From assembly GCA_027627225.1 (NCBI GenBank), contig CM051024.1:80029204-80093203 (forward strand): DNA of 64,000 nucleotides, in the 5' to 3' direction. This DNA is from Congeria kusceri (lineage: Eukaryota; Mollusca; Bivalvia; Myida; Dreissenidae). The notes beneath the pieces were generated by a model. That model had not been told where the DNA came from. It made no database searches and saw only the letters and a list, made by a program, of their open reading frames with translations. A program made the translations under genes and the position numbers. This document shows, piece after piece, positions 13,062 to 22,871 of the stretch (within the stretch, counting starts at the first letter, position 1; every line of letters starts with the position of its first letter).

Positions 13062-14116
13062 CTGAACTGCATATAATACCAACATGTGTTTTTTTTCAAA
13101 CCAAATGAGTTTCAATCAATTGTATGTTTCTTCAAATCATTAATATAATGATACATGTATCATGTGCATGTATGTATCAAAACTAATTTGAAAACAAGAT
13201 GATGTGTTCAATAAAACCATTCCCCCGGCTGAAAATGGGCAACCAATTTGAATTACTCTATGTCCACATTAGATCAATGCGAGGTTGGGTGATAATGTGT
13301 TGATCAGGAATGGTCCTACGCAACAACTTTGTACGTATCTTAATGCTGCATTAAGTATATAGAACGCATGGACGGACATGACAATCACTATATGCCTCCA
13401 ACATCAAGATGCGGGGGGCATAAAAATACATCCCAAGTTTTCATTGAATTACCTGTGTTGTCATGTTTGTCTTTTCATAATGCAAGCTATGACGTTTCAT
13501 GATTGTATATAATTACATGCAATTGTATGTGAAATTGTAATTCTTAAATGAAATCAACATTATACCTAAATCTAGATTTAAGAATTCCAAATGAACGCTC
13601 GACAACAACCCTTCCTGATCTGTGAGCAGCATTGTAACGAACTTCTTGTGGGGTAGACGGATTCAATTTCGGCGTCAGCAGGTATGATTTAAGCCCATAA
13701 CCGCTGTCGCCTAGCAGACATCCAGCCTGATTGGTCTCCAGGTACGGCTGTTATTTGAAAGAATACACAGTTCAAAAACTGGGGACCTTAATGCTCCTTA
13801 TTAATTTATGTAGTGCTTTTAAAGTTAAATTCATATAAAAAATTGAAGATTAATCTAAATTGTGGGTAACAATAAACTGAAACCTCAATTCTGCTGACCA
13901 AGATGTGTCACAATTTTAATTAATAGCGTTATTTGAACAATAACAAAACATTTATTTTTTGTGTTTTTTTTTTGGTAATGATTGATTCTCATATCAGTTC
14001 TAAATTTTTTACACAAGTCAATTTGAAATGATCTCCATTAAGTCTAATTTGATATAATGGTACAGACACAATGTGATGCTCATTGGAAGTTGGATTTCAT
14101 GTAAAAAAGGACTCAC
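13062..14116. other. Intron and flanking sequence of the Harbinger transposase
   Basis: Outside the exons at 13566-13747 and 14117 onward, these stretches are AT-rich with no recognised feature. Confidence 0.5.
13566..13747 (-). pseudogene. HARBI1-like transposase exon, third acidic region
   Basis: Encodes CLLGDSGYGLKSYLLTPKLN and VVVERSFGILKSRFR, the best-conserved block of the family. Acceptor AAATAACAG, donor GTATAA. It joins in phase with the preceding exon. Confidence 0.82.
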
Positions 14117-14189
14117 CTTCAAACCACAGTTATTAAAAATTGCTGCATCGTGCATAGACCCCGGCCATTTTGATACTGCATCCATGAAC
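14117..14189 (-). pseudogene. HARBI1-like transposase exon, second catalytic Asp
   Basis: Encodes FMDAVSKWPGSMHDAAIFNN and CGLK. WPGS-x-HD carries the second catalytic aspartate. Acceptor CATTGTAG, donor GTGAGT. Confidence 0.75.
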
Positions 14190-14402
14190 CTACAATGTAA
14201 TGTATAATATAAAATATAGTTATGGGGGATTCTCTCCCTGGTGGGGTCATTAATAGTTAAAAAGTATTTTCAGTTTCAAGTAAATACTGTACTAAAGATG
14301 TTTATAATATTTTCACCATTTTCATTAAAATAATGTGTGCACACATGTAATGTTTATTGACATTTTTATTTGATGTAAATAAAATACAAACGGGTCACTC
14401 AC

Positions 14403-14595
14403 TAATTTGGTGTCAACCACTGATAGCACATTCAGTGCATGGAATCCTTTCCTGCATCTATAAACTTCCTCATTTTGGTTTGGGCCAACAATCGGAATCA
14501 GGGTACCGTCGATGGCACCGATCACCCCTGGGATGTTACGCTTCCTGTAGAAGTCTAACTTTATACGGGCCTGTTCATCCCGACTTGTGGGAAAC
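14403..14595 (-). pseudogene. HARBI1-like transposase exon, first catalytic Asp
   Basis: Encodes FPTSRDEQARIKLDFYRK and PGVIGAIDGTLIPI, then YRCRKGFHALNV and VVDTKL. IDGT is the first catalytic aspartate motif and RKGFHALNV the conserved strand after it. Donor GTGAGT. Confidence 0.8.
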
Positions 14596-14728
14596 CTTTA
14601 TTGAAAAGAAAGCTTGTAACAAAACTAGTGTTCAGTATTTCTTTTTTTACTACAATTACTGGTTGGTTGTCACTTTCATCTAACATACAGGCCGGTTACA
14701 TACGAATTATAGCATCATGTCATACTGG

Positions 14729-15685
14729 TTAAAGGGACTATGTCATCGAAATGGGTCTTTGGAATGTTTGATATTAATACTGGCATATAAAAGCGGTTAA
14801 ACAGGGCATTATAATAGGAAAATAGTGTATGCATTCTGAGAATAAAATAAATGTATAACATGGGTTTTGTTTGTTTGGCACTTTTCGTGTTTACATGTTG
14901 ACGTCATAATTGTAAGGCCAAAATTAAAATTAACTTTGTTTGCCATAGCCTACCTACCCGACGAAAAGGTCCCTACTCAAAAGTTTTTTTATTTTTTAAA
15001 ACAAACCAGTTTTTTTTTAATTTTAAATTCCGAATATTCATTTTTTTTTGGGGGGGGAGGGGGGGATTTAATAAAAGCTCACTCTTCTTTCATTTCGGTT
15101 GTTTTCCGTTGGGGTAATAATTAACTGTATCAGCTAAACCCTTGCTTATAATTGGCCACATCAAAATGCAATTCTAGTCATGTTTTATCAAACTTGTGAA
15201 AACAACAGGCAGTTTGTCAGCATTTATTGTCTAATTAAAGATGATAGCTAGCAAGCTCTCGTTATATCAACAGACACTTGATTGTATTACTGAAAGCAAT
15301 GTCTGTGTTATATGTTATATTCTGACGCTAAATGGATCGTTAATAAATTGACTTTTTTTTCGAAAAACAAAATGCCTACCTACCTACCCGTCACCAGCAA
15401 CCTTGGGTAGGCAATGGCAAACAAACAATTTTTTAAGGTTGGCCTACGCATTTGGTATAACATAGTTAACACATTACTCCTTATTAAACATGGTTGGTTA
15501 AAGCGATGTCTGCTGTCATTTCTTCGAATGGCTCATAAGTCGTGAGTTCGATGGCCGCTTGGAGTTGTATATTATATTATATTTTATTTATTTGATGCGC
15601 ATGTCTTGGTAAAGCTCATTTCTATCGAATAATATAGTTTATAGTGCAATTGGAAGCCAATTGTTCAATGACATAGCCCCTTTAA
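14729..15685 (+). mobile_element. TTAA-flanked MITE copy A with tRNA-like core
   Basis: Begins TTAAAGGGACTATGTCATCG and ends GACATAGCCCCTTTAA. The inner part (15500-15560) reads GGTTAAAGCGATGTC and later AAGTCGTGAGTTCGATGGC, resembling tRNA promoter boxes A and B. A further insertion (14935-15425) makes this copy almost twice as long as copies C and D. Confidence 0.75.
14935..15425. mobile_element. Inverted-repeat insertion nested in MITE copy A
   Basis: The left end TTTGTTTGCCATAGCCTACC is matched at the right by the complement of GGTAGGCAATGGCAAACAAA. The contents are AT-rich with a G-run near 15050 and no reading frame of interest. It is absent from the other MITE copies, so it entered later. 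Confidence 0.55.
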
Positions 15686-16188
15686 CATATTTATGACTTT
15701 TTTGGTGTGTGAGCCTTATATGCTAACACAAATTTCTAGTGAAATAGAATCATATGTATTAATGTATATTTAAATCAATGGCAAAATTTTCAGTAAATAC
15801 AGAACTGGACATAAATATGTGACAAATAGTATGATGGCCTGACAATAATTTATTTATATTAATGGTTAATGTTTAATGTACGAGCGTACAACATAATTGG
15901 CGCTATTAATTGAAAGAACACGACGTAAATTGCCATCCTGACTATACTCCAATATAAACTGGAAGAAAATTTAAGAAAAAGCAGTGTTGCAGAACACTTT
16001 ATTCTATAGTTGTTTCATCACAAAATAGTTCTCAACTATAACAGCCTATATCAAGTTTTATTTATATTGTATTCAGGTTGCAAATCATGCTGTCTGAAAA
16101 ATTATTTAGATGTTTTACAGTTTAAGTCATTTCTATAGTATAGAATGAATTAATTGAAGTTGTTCATTAAGAACGTCTAGAAACGTAC
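15686..16188. other. Transposase intron sequence without recognised features
   Basis: AT-rich. No coding piece of the expected transposase segment between the GDLSSTVSR and FPTSRDE exons was found here. Confidence 0.45.
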
Positions 16189-16274
16189 CAAACACCCTCG
16201 ACACTGTACTCGACAAGTCTCCTATTTCTGAATAAAAATCGCCCTTGTCCACATTACCGCAACCCGATTAGAAT
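16189..16274 (-). pseudogene. HARBI1-like transposase exon, helix-turn-helix part
   Basis: Acceptor CATTGCAG, donor GTACGT. It gives ILIGLR in one frame and GDFYSEIGDLSSTVSRVF in another, so a frame shift lies between them. The order matches the family's ALR-x-GSF-x-VGD-x-S-x-STVSR segment. Confidence 0.65.
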
Positions 16275-18151
16275 CTGCAATGATATTTTTAGAATGATTA
16301 CACTAAAAAATGCAATAATATATGCATATCACACTATGTTTGCGCATCAGTAAATCTCCATTTAGATGGTACGTTCATAAATTATAAAATAATACTTACA
16401 TGACGTACATCTGAAGCATTGTCTTTGAAGTTAACTTACCAATTACCGGTATCCATGTCGGAGCAAAAAAGTCCACCGACAGTGCTAATAAGCTGATCAT
16501 GATCTCATGTCCGTTGAATAATATCTCGTTTAACAATTGAACAACACATTTTGTCATTGATGTATTTCAAAATATGACATAAAATAATTAAACGAATATG
16601 TGAATATGCTTAGTTTAATCCCATATATCCATATAAAGTTACAAAGTTACTACAAAGTTAATATTGTATTATGAAACGCCACAGTTGATCGACTAATATA
16701 TTCCATGATCATGTGTTAAACATCAAAATTCAATCAATGTGTTCATTTCAAGTTCAATGTTTCATAATATTCATTAACACTTCATATCGTTCTTCTACTG
16801 TGGAGCTTCTGGTTTGTAACGTTTAGGTTGTTATGTTGATCTGTTTAAAGTGTTCCCAAACAACCCTTAAAAATGATATCATTCCTAAAAGTATGGACAT
16901 GCATACATTCTAAATATCTGCGTTAACGCATTTAGTTGGTAACAAAAAACTATACACATGGACTGGAACAGGGCGACACGAATTCCCCAAATCGACCCAA
17001 ATATACCCAAATCGACCCAAATATACCAATAGTGTATGTCATTAGGTATTTTTACGTGAAAAATATTATTATTTAACCATTTATATTGACAGTGTTTTTA
17101 TTTATTAATAATATTTGCACAGAAAACGTAGATTAATTTAATTGGAAGTTCAAACAACAAGATAGGTTACACATCACTAAATCACGGGTCATGGGTATTA
17201 TCCAATCTCTTACACACCAGTTACATTCCGTTCACCTCTGTAGTTGACCCGCACAGTAGTCCCATGCGATTCACGTGGTTTTAGTTATATGACCATAATA
17301 AATAAAGACATTTGATGTCCCTCTATCCCGTAATAGTAATGTAGTTCCAATGCATGGTTTTGCATGGACAAATCCTGTTTTGTGGTCACGGGTGGTTAGC
17401 GCGTGGCTAACATAAAACTTAGTGAACACATCAATTTTAATGACAAATAATCCAGAAAAGAAGAACAAAACTTTTCTGGAAAAAATTCACTATCAAATAT
17501 ATAACAAAGTATCCAACTCCAGACGCCCGAAAGATAGGGTGCATCGGTTTGAATATCCATAACTTTAAAAATTGTCCATTGATGTTCATTAACTCGATCT
17601 TATTTGATGCAGAAATGAATTTCCTTTCAGGAAGTGTACAACATTGTTTTGTAATTATTTGGTTGGAGTTTTAAGAAATAAACCAAAACATAGTTACTTT
17701 GACCTTCTTTGTTTATTCATAGAGATTCTCAGCCCAACGGCTTAAAAATAAGCGCTCAATTCGCGAAGGTCAACAACTGGTTTTCTCAATAAGCCACGTA
17801 CACGACGGCTTAAAAGAACTTTTACATTTGAATCATTACTATATGAACAATAACGCACACAACTCTTTGTAATATCAGCGTCAATAAACATAATAGGTTA
17901 CACATCAGCCAATTCGCCTAATCAACCCAAATCGACCCATGTATGATCATTGTTATCGGTATCTTTTAAAATGTATGATCTTTAAAGCAAATTTAGCCTA
18001 AATGACTGTGTTGTTTTGTACAATTTTGCTCACAATTACATTTGAATCGTTACAATCAGCTAAAAAGGTAACACTTTAACGATGTCCCCAAATCGACCCA
18101 AATCAACTATCATCTACCCTTGTATGTTATATTGAGGATATTTGTTTAATG

Positions 18152-18275
18152 CAGTGTAAGATCGTATTTATTTCACGAGTGGTCATAGACATAATATTTT
18201 CACGAGTGGCGCAGCCACGAGTGGAAATATTTAGTTTCTATGACCACGAATTTAAAACATTTAAAGCTTACACTG
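18152..18275. repeat. Foldback hairpin FB1
   Basis: Imperfect inverted arms of about 60 bases, from CAGTGTAAG to CTTACACTG, around the centre CACGAGTGGCGCAGCCACGA. Confidence 0.7.
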
Positions 18276-19079
18276 TTGTGGTGGGAAAATAGTGCCACTT
18301 ATTGCGTCGTCGTCGCATACTATTTTTTGTATTGAACTTTATTATGTGATTTCTGTGAAATGTTTGACTTCAAGGAAAAAATAGGTCTCATTTTTCCCTA
18401 CTGTGACATATATGCTGTGCGAAAATGTAGTCCATCATATATATTTACATTGTTACTGAATAAATGAATAAAGAACGGAAAATAAATCAGCTGATACATT
18501 TTAAGTATAGAAATTTAAAAGCAATACATCAGGATTTGCAATAGAGTTATTTCAATTTAATACTGCATATAAGCATCACATGTCACCAAAAACTGCATAA
18601 ATTAACATTATTTTTTATAATTACACTTATTTATGTATCTACAAAGTAATCTAGGGGTGTAATGATAACACGGATTAATATTGTGACTACGCACTTTATT
18701 CTGCAGTGTTTAGCGAAATATACCGCCATATATTGCCCATATTAAAATGAGAAGTTTCATTTTATATCTCTCTTAAATAACCGTGCAAATGCATTTATTG
18801 AACTTATTATCATTGTTTAAATGCCAGTATAAACAAAATATTTGCATGATGTTAAATAACATATTTATAAACTTTTAGAAACTAATCACATTATTTTTTA
18901 TAATCATCAAATTCGCAATGACATGTGGATAAATAGATATCATTTTTCAGATAGTGTAATAAATGCTGTGGGAAAATGTGCTCCCTCGTATCTACTTACA
19001 TTTTCACTGATTTAGGCCGCTATTTTAGTTTTTATTCTTTGGTTAATGAGATTTTTTCAAAAAATGTCTACTGGCAGGT

Positions 19080-20290
19080 TAAACAAGAGCGGCATAAGTC
19101 CCTAGGTTGCTCACCTCAGGGGCTAAGGAACTAAACTGTTCTGAGTAAGTTTAATGAAGACTCGGCTAAGATTGTGGCCTCTATATTGTTCACACGCTTT
19201 TTCTTCAATTTGGCCTGGTGACCTAGTTTTTGCCACCATGTGACTCATTTTCAAACTTCTCCTAGATATCTCTGGGACATATGTTCTGACCAAGTGTCAT
19301 GCTCAGATCACTGGGCTATAAATGTAGCCTCTAGGGTATTCACAAGCTTTTTCTTCAAGTTGGCCTGGTGACCTACTTTTTATCCTATTTGACCTAGTTT
19401 CGAACTCGTTTGAGATATCATTAAAACAAATGATCTGAGAAGGTTTCAAGAATATTGGGCAAAATCTCTGACTTCTAGAGTGTAAACAAGCTTTTTCTTC
19501 AATTTGCCCTAGTGATCTAGTTTTTGACCCCACTTGACCCAGTTTCAAACTCATCCGAGACATCATTTGGACAAATGTGGCCTCTAGAGTGTAAACAAGC
19601 TTTATAAATTTGTCATATAGTCATATAAGATTAACTGACTCCCCCCTGGCGGCCATGTTTTTCAACAGAAGGCAACCATTTTTGAACTCGGTCGAGATAT
19701 CATAACAACAAATGTTTTGAGCAAATTTCAAGAAGATTGGGCAAAATATGCGACTGTTAGAGTGTTAACAAGCTTTTTCTCAAATTTGACCTTGTGACTT
19801 TGTTTTTACTCCCACATGTCCCAGTTTCAAACTCAGCTAAGGTATCATTGGGACAAATGTTCTGAGCAAGTTGCAAGTTGATTTGGGCAAAATATGCGGC
19901 CTCTAGAGTGTTAACAAGCTTCATAAAGTTTTCAATATAGCCATATAAGGAAAACTACCCAGCCCCCTGGCGGCCATGTTTTTCAAATGAGGGCAACCAT
20001 TTTCGAACTCGGCCTAGATACCATGGCAATTCTTTTGAGCAAGTTCAAAGAAAACTGGGCCAAAAATTTGACTAGTGTTAACAAGCTTTTGCTTTAATTT
20101 GACCTAGTGACCTAGTTTCTGACCCTACATAACCCAGTTTCGAACTCGGCCGAGATATCATTGGGACAAATGTTCTAAGCAAGTTTCATGTTGATTGGGG
20201 AAAAAATGTGGCCTCTAGAGCGTTAACAATCTTTATAAAGTTTTCAATAAAGCCAAGGAAAACTGCAGAGCCCACTGTCACTTCCTGTCA
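19080..20290 (+). repeat. Tandem array, GACCTAGTGACCTAGTTTTTGACC family, copy 1
   Basis: About seven to eight diverged units of roughly 145-165 bases, each with variants of GGCCTCTAGAGTGTTAACAA, GACCTAGTGACCTAG, CAGTTTCGAACTCGGCCGAG and ATCATTGGGACAAATGTTCT. I recognise this as a widespread molluscan repeat. It begins after AACAAGAGCGGCATAAGTCC. Confidence 0.8.
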
Positions 20291-21511
20291 GACACTATAA
20301 CAATGCGTGAAATCATTAAACATATTTCAAATAAATTATGGATCATTTTAATTATGGTTTAATCTAGTGACGCCAGCTATTGGTGTAGTTCACAGTGCAA
20401 GAGATATATAGTCCCTTTCAAACACCTTAAAACAAATACGGCCTGTGTGTCCATGGAGATGAGTCGATTCCAGCAACGAAGCATAACGAACCAAGACGAA
20501 AGGGGTCCATTCGGTCTCTCCGGTAAGTGCTAGAACCGACGCGAACCGGTGGTAGCATATGAAGTATCGAACAGCGCCTGCATGGTAGTGGTTTATGAAC
20601 AGTTGTTTGATACAGTCGCCACGCTTGAGCTGTATATGTTATATATTTGCATAATGTGGTAGGTTATGCTCCAATGTTTCTCCTGTCGCTCTCACATCAT
20701 GTCCATATATAATTGTATGCTAAAAAATGCATCGGCGGAAATTACAGCTGCTCGATATATGGATCTTCCAAGGCGGAAAATATGCCCTTCGCCACTTTTT
20801 TTTGATTCTGGATGTAATTCTGTCCAAACATACTAAACAACGTAAAAAAGATAAATCTTTAAACAACAACATAAATGAACAATAAATAAAAACACATGAA
20901 ATTATGATGCTCTAATGAGACATATGCAAATAAAAATGCAGACCGTATTTAATGTTCTTTGTTTTCATTTCAGAGCCGATTGTACCCTCTGTATAAGTTG
21001 GAATGAAAAAAATCAAAAATATACAACCATTTCTTCTTGTAATTGTTGTCATATTTATGGTTGCGCCTTTCTTTGGTGGTATCCAAAAAAAAACGAAGAC
21101 CCAAAACCAAAGCTATATATAGAATAATATTATTTTGTGCATTCAGACAATAAAATGCCCATGTGGGTTAATACATATTTGTTTATTTAGCAATACAGGT
21201 AAATTATTCACACGATATAACAGCATCTCAACATCTTGATTATTGTGGAAGCAATCAGTTAGTTTCTTTAATAATATTAGATATCACAGTCAGGTTTACA
21301 AAATAGCAATTCAACTTTTAAGGTGTAATATAGCCACGTTTGTGTTATTTATGCGTTATTTATAATGTAACCTGTGTCTCGTAGTCATTTTTTATCCGTG
21401 CAACCCAGACTTCAATAAACGAATAGTTTGATTACTTAGGCAACCATTTGAAATCGTTTTCAAGTATTTGACATTTTGTGGCTATATTTGTACAGAATTG
21501 TTATTCATTTA
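20291..21511. other. Non-coding part of the duplicated block
   Basis: No recognised gene. The segment 20972-21290 is missing from the second copy and may be an insertion here or a deletion there. The frame 61198-61500 in the second copy is broken by small differences in this one, which argues against coding. Confidence 0.5.
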
Positions 21512-21638
21512 GGGTCGATTTGGGTAGATTTGGGGGTTTCGTGCCGCCGCTGAAACAGGAAACAAGGGGCCAAGGAAGATTATAGATACAAAACAGTACC
21601 GCACATTAAAGGCTAGTAAAATTCGATAACTAATTCAC

Positions 21639-21844
21639 CTGCGTTATGGGTGGTATGGAATGATTTCGCTGAATCTTCCTTTCCAGTTCATCACCCATTA
21701 TTTCCACCAGGAATTAATGCAAGCCCTGGACAAACAATATCGCTGAATAATCTGTTCATCCGAGAGATGCTCAAGTGAGGTTCTGGGTCGGAAAACCCGC
21801 TCTCGTCTTCGCAAATCGCCGAACAAAACAAACGCAGCGACCAT
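21639..21844 (-). pseudogene. HARBI1-like transposase exon 1, frameshifted
   Basis: Starts MVAAFVLFGDLRRRERVFRP and continues TSLEHLSDEQIIQRYC, the N-terminal domain of the family. Relative to the second copy at 61928-62134 it lacks one base at about 21712 and then reads a stop. Donor CAG/GTGAAT. The start codon lies about 165 bases inside the right transposon end. Confidence 0.75.
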
Positions 21845-21889
21845 GCTTTCGAACGTTACGACAGCCTTGGTCCATTCGTAACTTTTACG

Positions 21890-22008
21890 TTAAAACTTAC
21901 GATTTCGTAGCAGGTGGTTGCGTAAGATTTTTTTAATGAAACGCTCTTATTTTCTTACGAACGTCATACGTAAGAAAACCGTTCGTACGATCTTTATGAA
22001 ACGGGCCC
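21890..22008. repeat. Harbinger right terminal inverted repeat and subterminal repeats
   Basis: Repeated CTTACG/CGTAAG motifs leading to TTTATGAAACGGGCCC at 22008. Matches the left end for twelve bases and in motif style. It lies about 840 bases upstream of the host-gene start. Confidence 0.78.
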
Positions 22009-22849
22009 GTTGTGTTCTAACTTATTAACAAATATGATCGTATTGTAGTTATGGGAAGCGGTTAAAATCATGCATATTTGTATTTTTACATTGTATTTTT
22101 ACATTTGGTGTCATAGTAATCGAACATTTTCCAAGTCAGATCCACAAAGATATACAGTCCAATGGAATTACAATTTATATTGTTAGCTTTCTATGTGTAT
22201 GAAATATTGAACCAATTTGGTATTACGTATGCTTGGGATCAAATCAAATCAAATCGTTCGGGTGTATACAACAGCCTTTAAACAATTGTAAGCATTTGTT
22301 GTTGTTTTTTTAATTACAGTTCGGTTAAACTGTTATCAAGGCCTGGCGAAGATAGGAAAGAAACCAGTAATCTAAAACTCGGTATGTTCTCTTAGTCTAA
22401 TACCCAAATCGTCTCGCGGTTTTCGTCTAACAAAACAACATATGACATTGCGACACTACATGAATCCCTCTAGATATTTTTTCCACAAACAACACTAATT
22501 ACATCTGGACCATGGATAAAGCACTTAATAAGGAGTAAACATAGAATGCAATCCCGATGTCAATATCAGCACATGGAGTATACATAAATGCACTCCATTC
22601 TCGCGAGATATATCGTTCACATTAGTCTCTAAGAAAGTAGCCCGTCGAAATACCAAACTACATTTGTTTCGTATTTACTGGCATCTAACCTGTAACTACA
22701 ATGTGCTTCCGAAATCAGCATACTGAACGAATATCACATTTTATAAGCGCAACGAATAAACGAACTCTATTGCTGAACTGATATTATGAGGTTGTTTTTT
22801 TACAAATATCCAAAATAAAAGCTAACCGATTGGCAAAAAACTAGGATTT
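22009..22849 (+). promoter_or_regulatory. Upstream region of the glycosyltransferase-like gene
   Basis: The 840 bases between the Harbinger end and the start codon are conserved at 62299-63142. The proximal 180 bases (GGCATCTAACCTGTAACT onward) are also recognisable upstream of the exon-1 copy at 52548. Promoter or 5' UTR function is inferred from position and shared retention. No TATA box is assigned. Confidence 0.4.
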
Positions 22850-22871
22850 ATGGATTATATCTTGAAAAGGG
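22850..22871 (+). CDS. Gene exon 1 (coding part)
   Basis: Encodes MDYILKR plus one base, donor GTAAGT. It joins in phase to exon 2. Two paralogous copies with the same phase exist at 52548 and 63143, which supports it being a real exon. Confidence 0.6.

Larger units (their letters stand above)
16972..21548. mobile_element. Inverted-repeat element carrying CCCAAATCGACCCAAAT ends and an internal tandem array
   Basis: The left end reads GGCGACACGAATTCCCC and AAATCGACCCAAATATACCC. The right end (21512-21548) is the inverse complement pattern, ending GGGGGTTTCGTGCCGCC. The motif AAATCGACCCA recurs inside at about 17930 and 18090. The interior holds a foldback (18152-18275) and a tandem array (19080-20290). 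No coding frame was found, so it looks non-autonomous. Its right end also occurs in the duplicated block at 61801-61838. The class is unknown; Helitron-like or another non-autonomous type are both possible. Confidence 0.5.
12862..21844 (-). pseudogene. Harbinger DDE transposase (HARBI1-like), multi-exon, inactivated
   Basis: Six pieces on the minus strand follow the order of a HARBI1-like nuclease: N-terminal exon 21639-21844, 16189-16274, 14403-14595, 14117-14189, 13566-13747 and 12862-13061. Catalytic-core motifs are visible: GAIDGTLIPI (first Asp), WPGSMHD (second Asp) and LLGDSGYGLKSYLLTP with VVVERSFGILKSRFR (third acidic region). Lesions include a one-base deletion in the N-terminal exon near 21712 (absent from the copy at 61928-62134), a frame break after ILIGLR in the second piece, and an extra base in the last exon after GGCLPF. 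The junction between the 14403 and 14117 pieces is also out of phase with the splice sites I chose. A short piece between 16189 and 14595 was not located. It would cut and paste elements ending in the GGGCCC repeats. Confidence 0.82.
6895..22008. mobile_element. Harbinger-type DNA transposon with two convergent genes, about 15 kb
   Basis: The left end begins GGGCCCGTTTCAAACAG at 6895. The right end closes with the inverse complement, TGAAACGGGCCC, at 22008. Both ends are followed inward by many CGTAAG/CTTACG subterminal motifs. Between them lie the two genes that define autonomous Harbinger elements: a Myb/SANT-like gene on plus (7096-10540) and a DDE transposase on minus (12862-21844). Nested insertions explain the unusual length: a TTAA-flanked MITE (14729-15685), itself interrupted, and an inverted-repeat element (16972-21548). 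No matching three-base target duplication is seen (ACT before, GTT after), so the two ends could belong to different insertions. Both genes carry lesions, so this copy looks dead. Confidence 0.72.
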
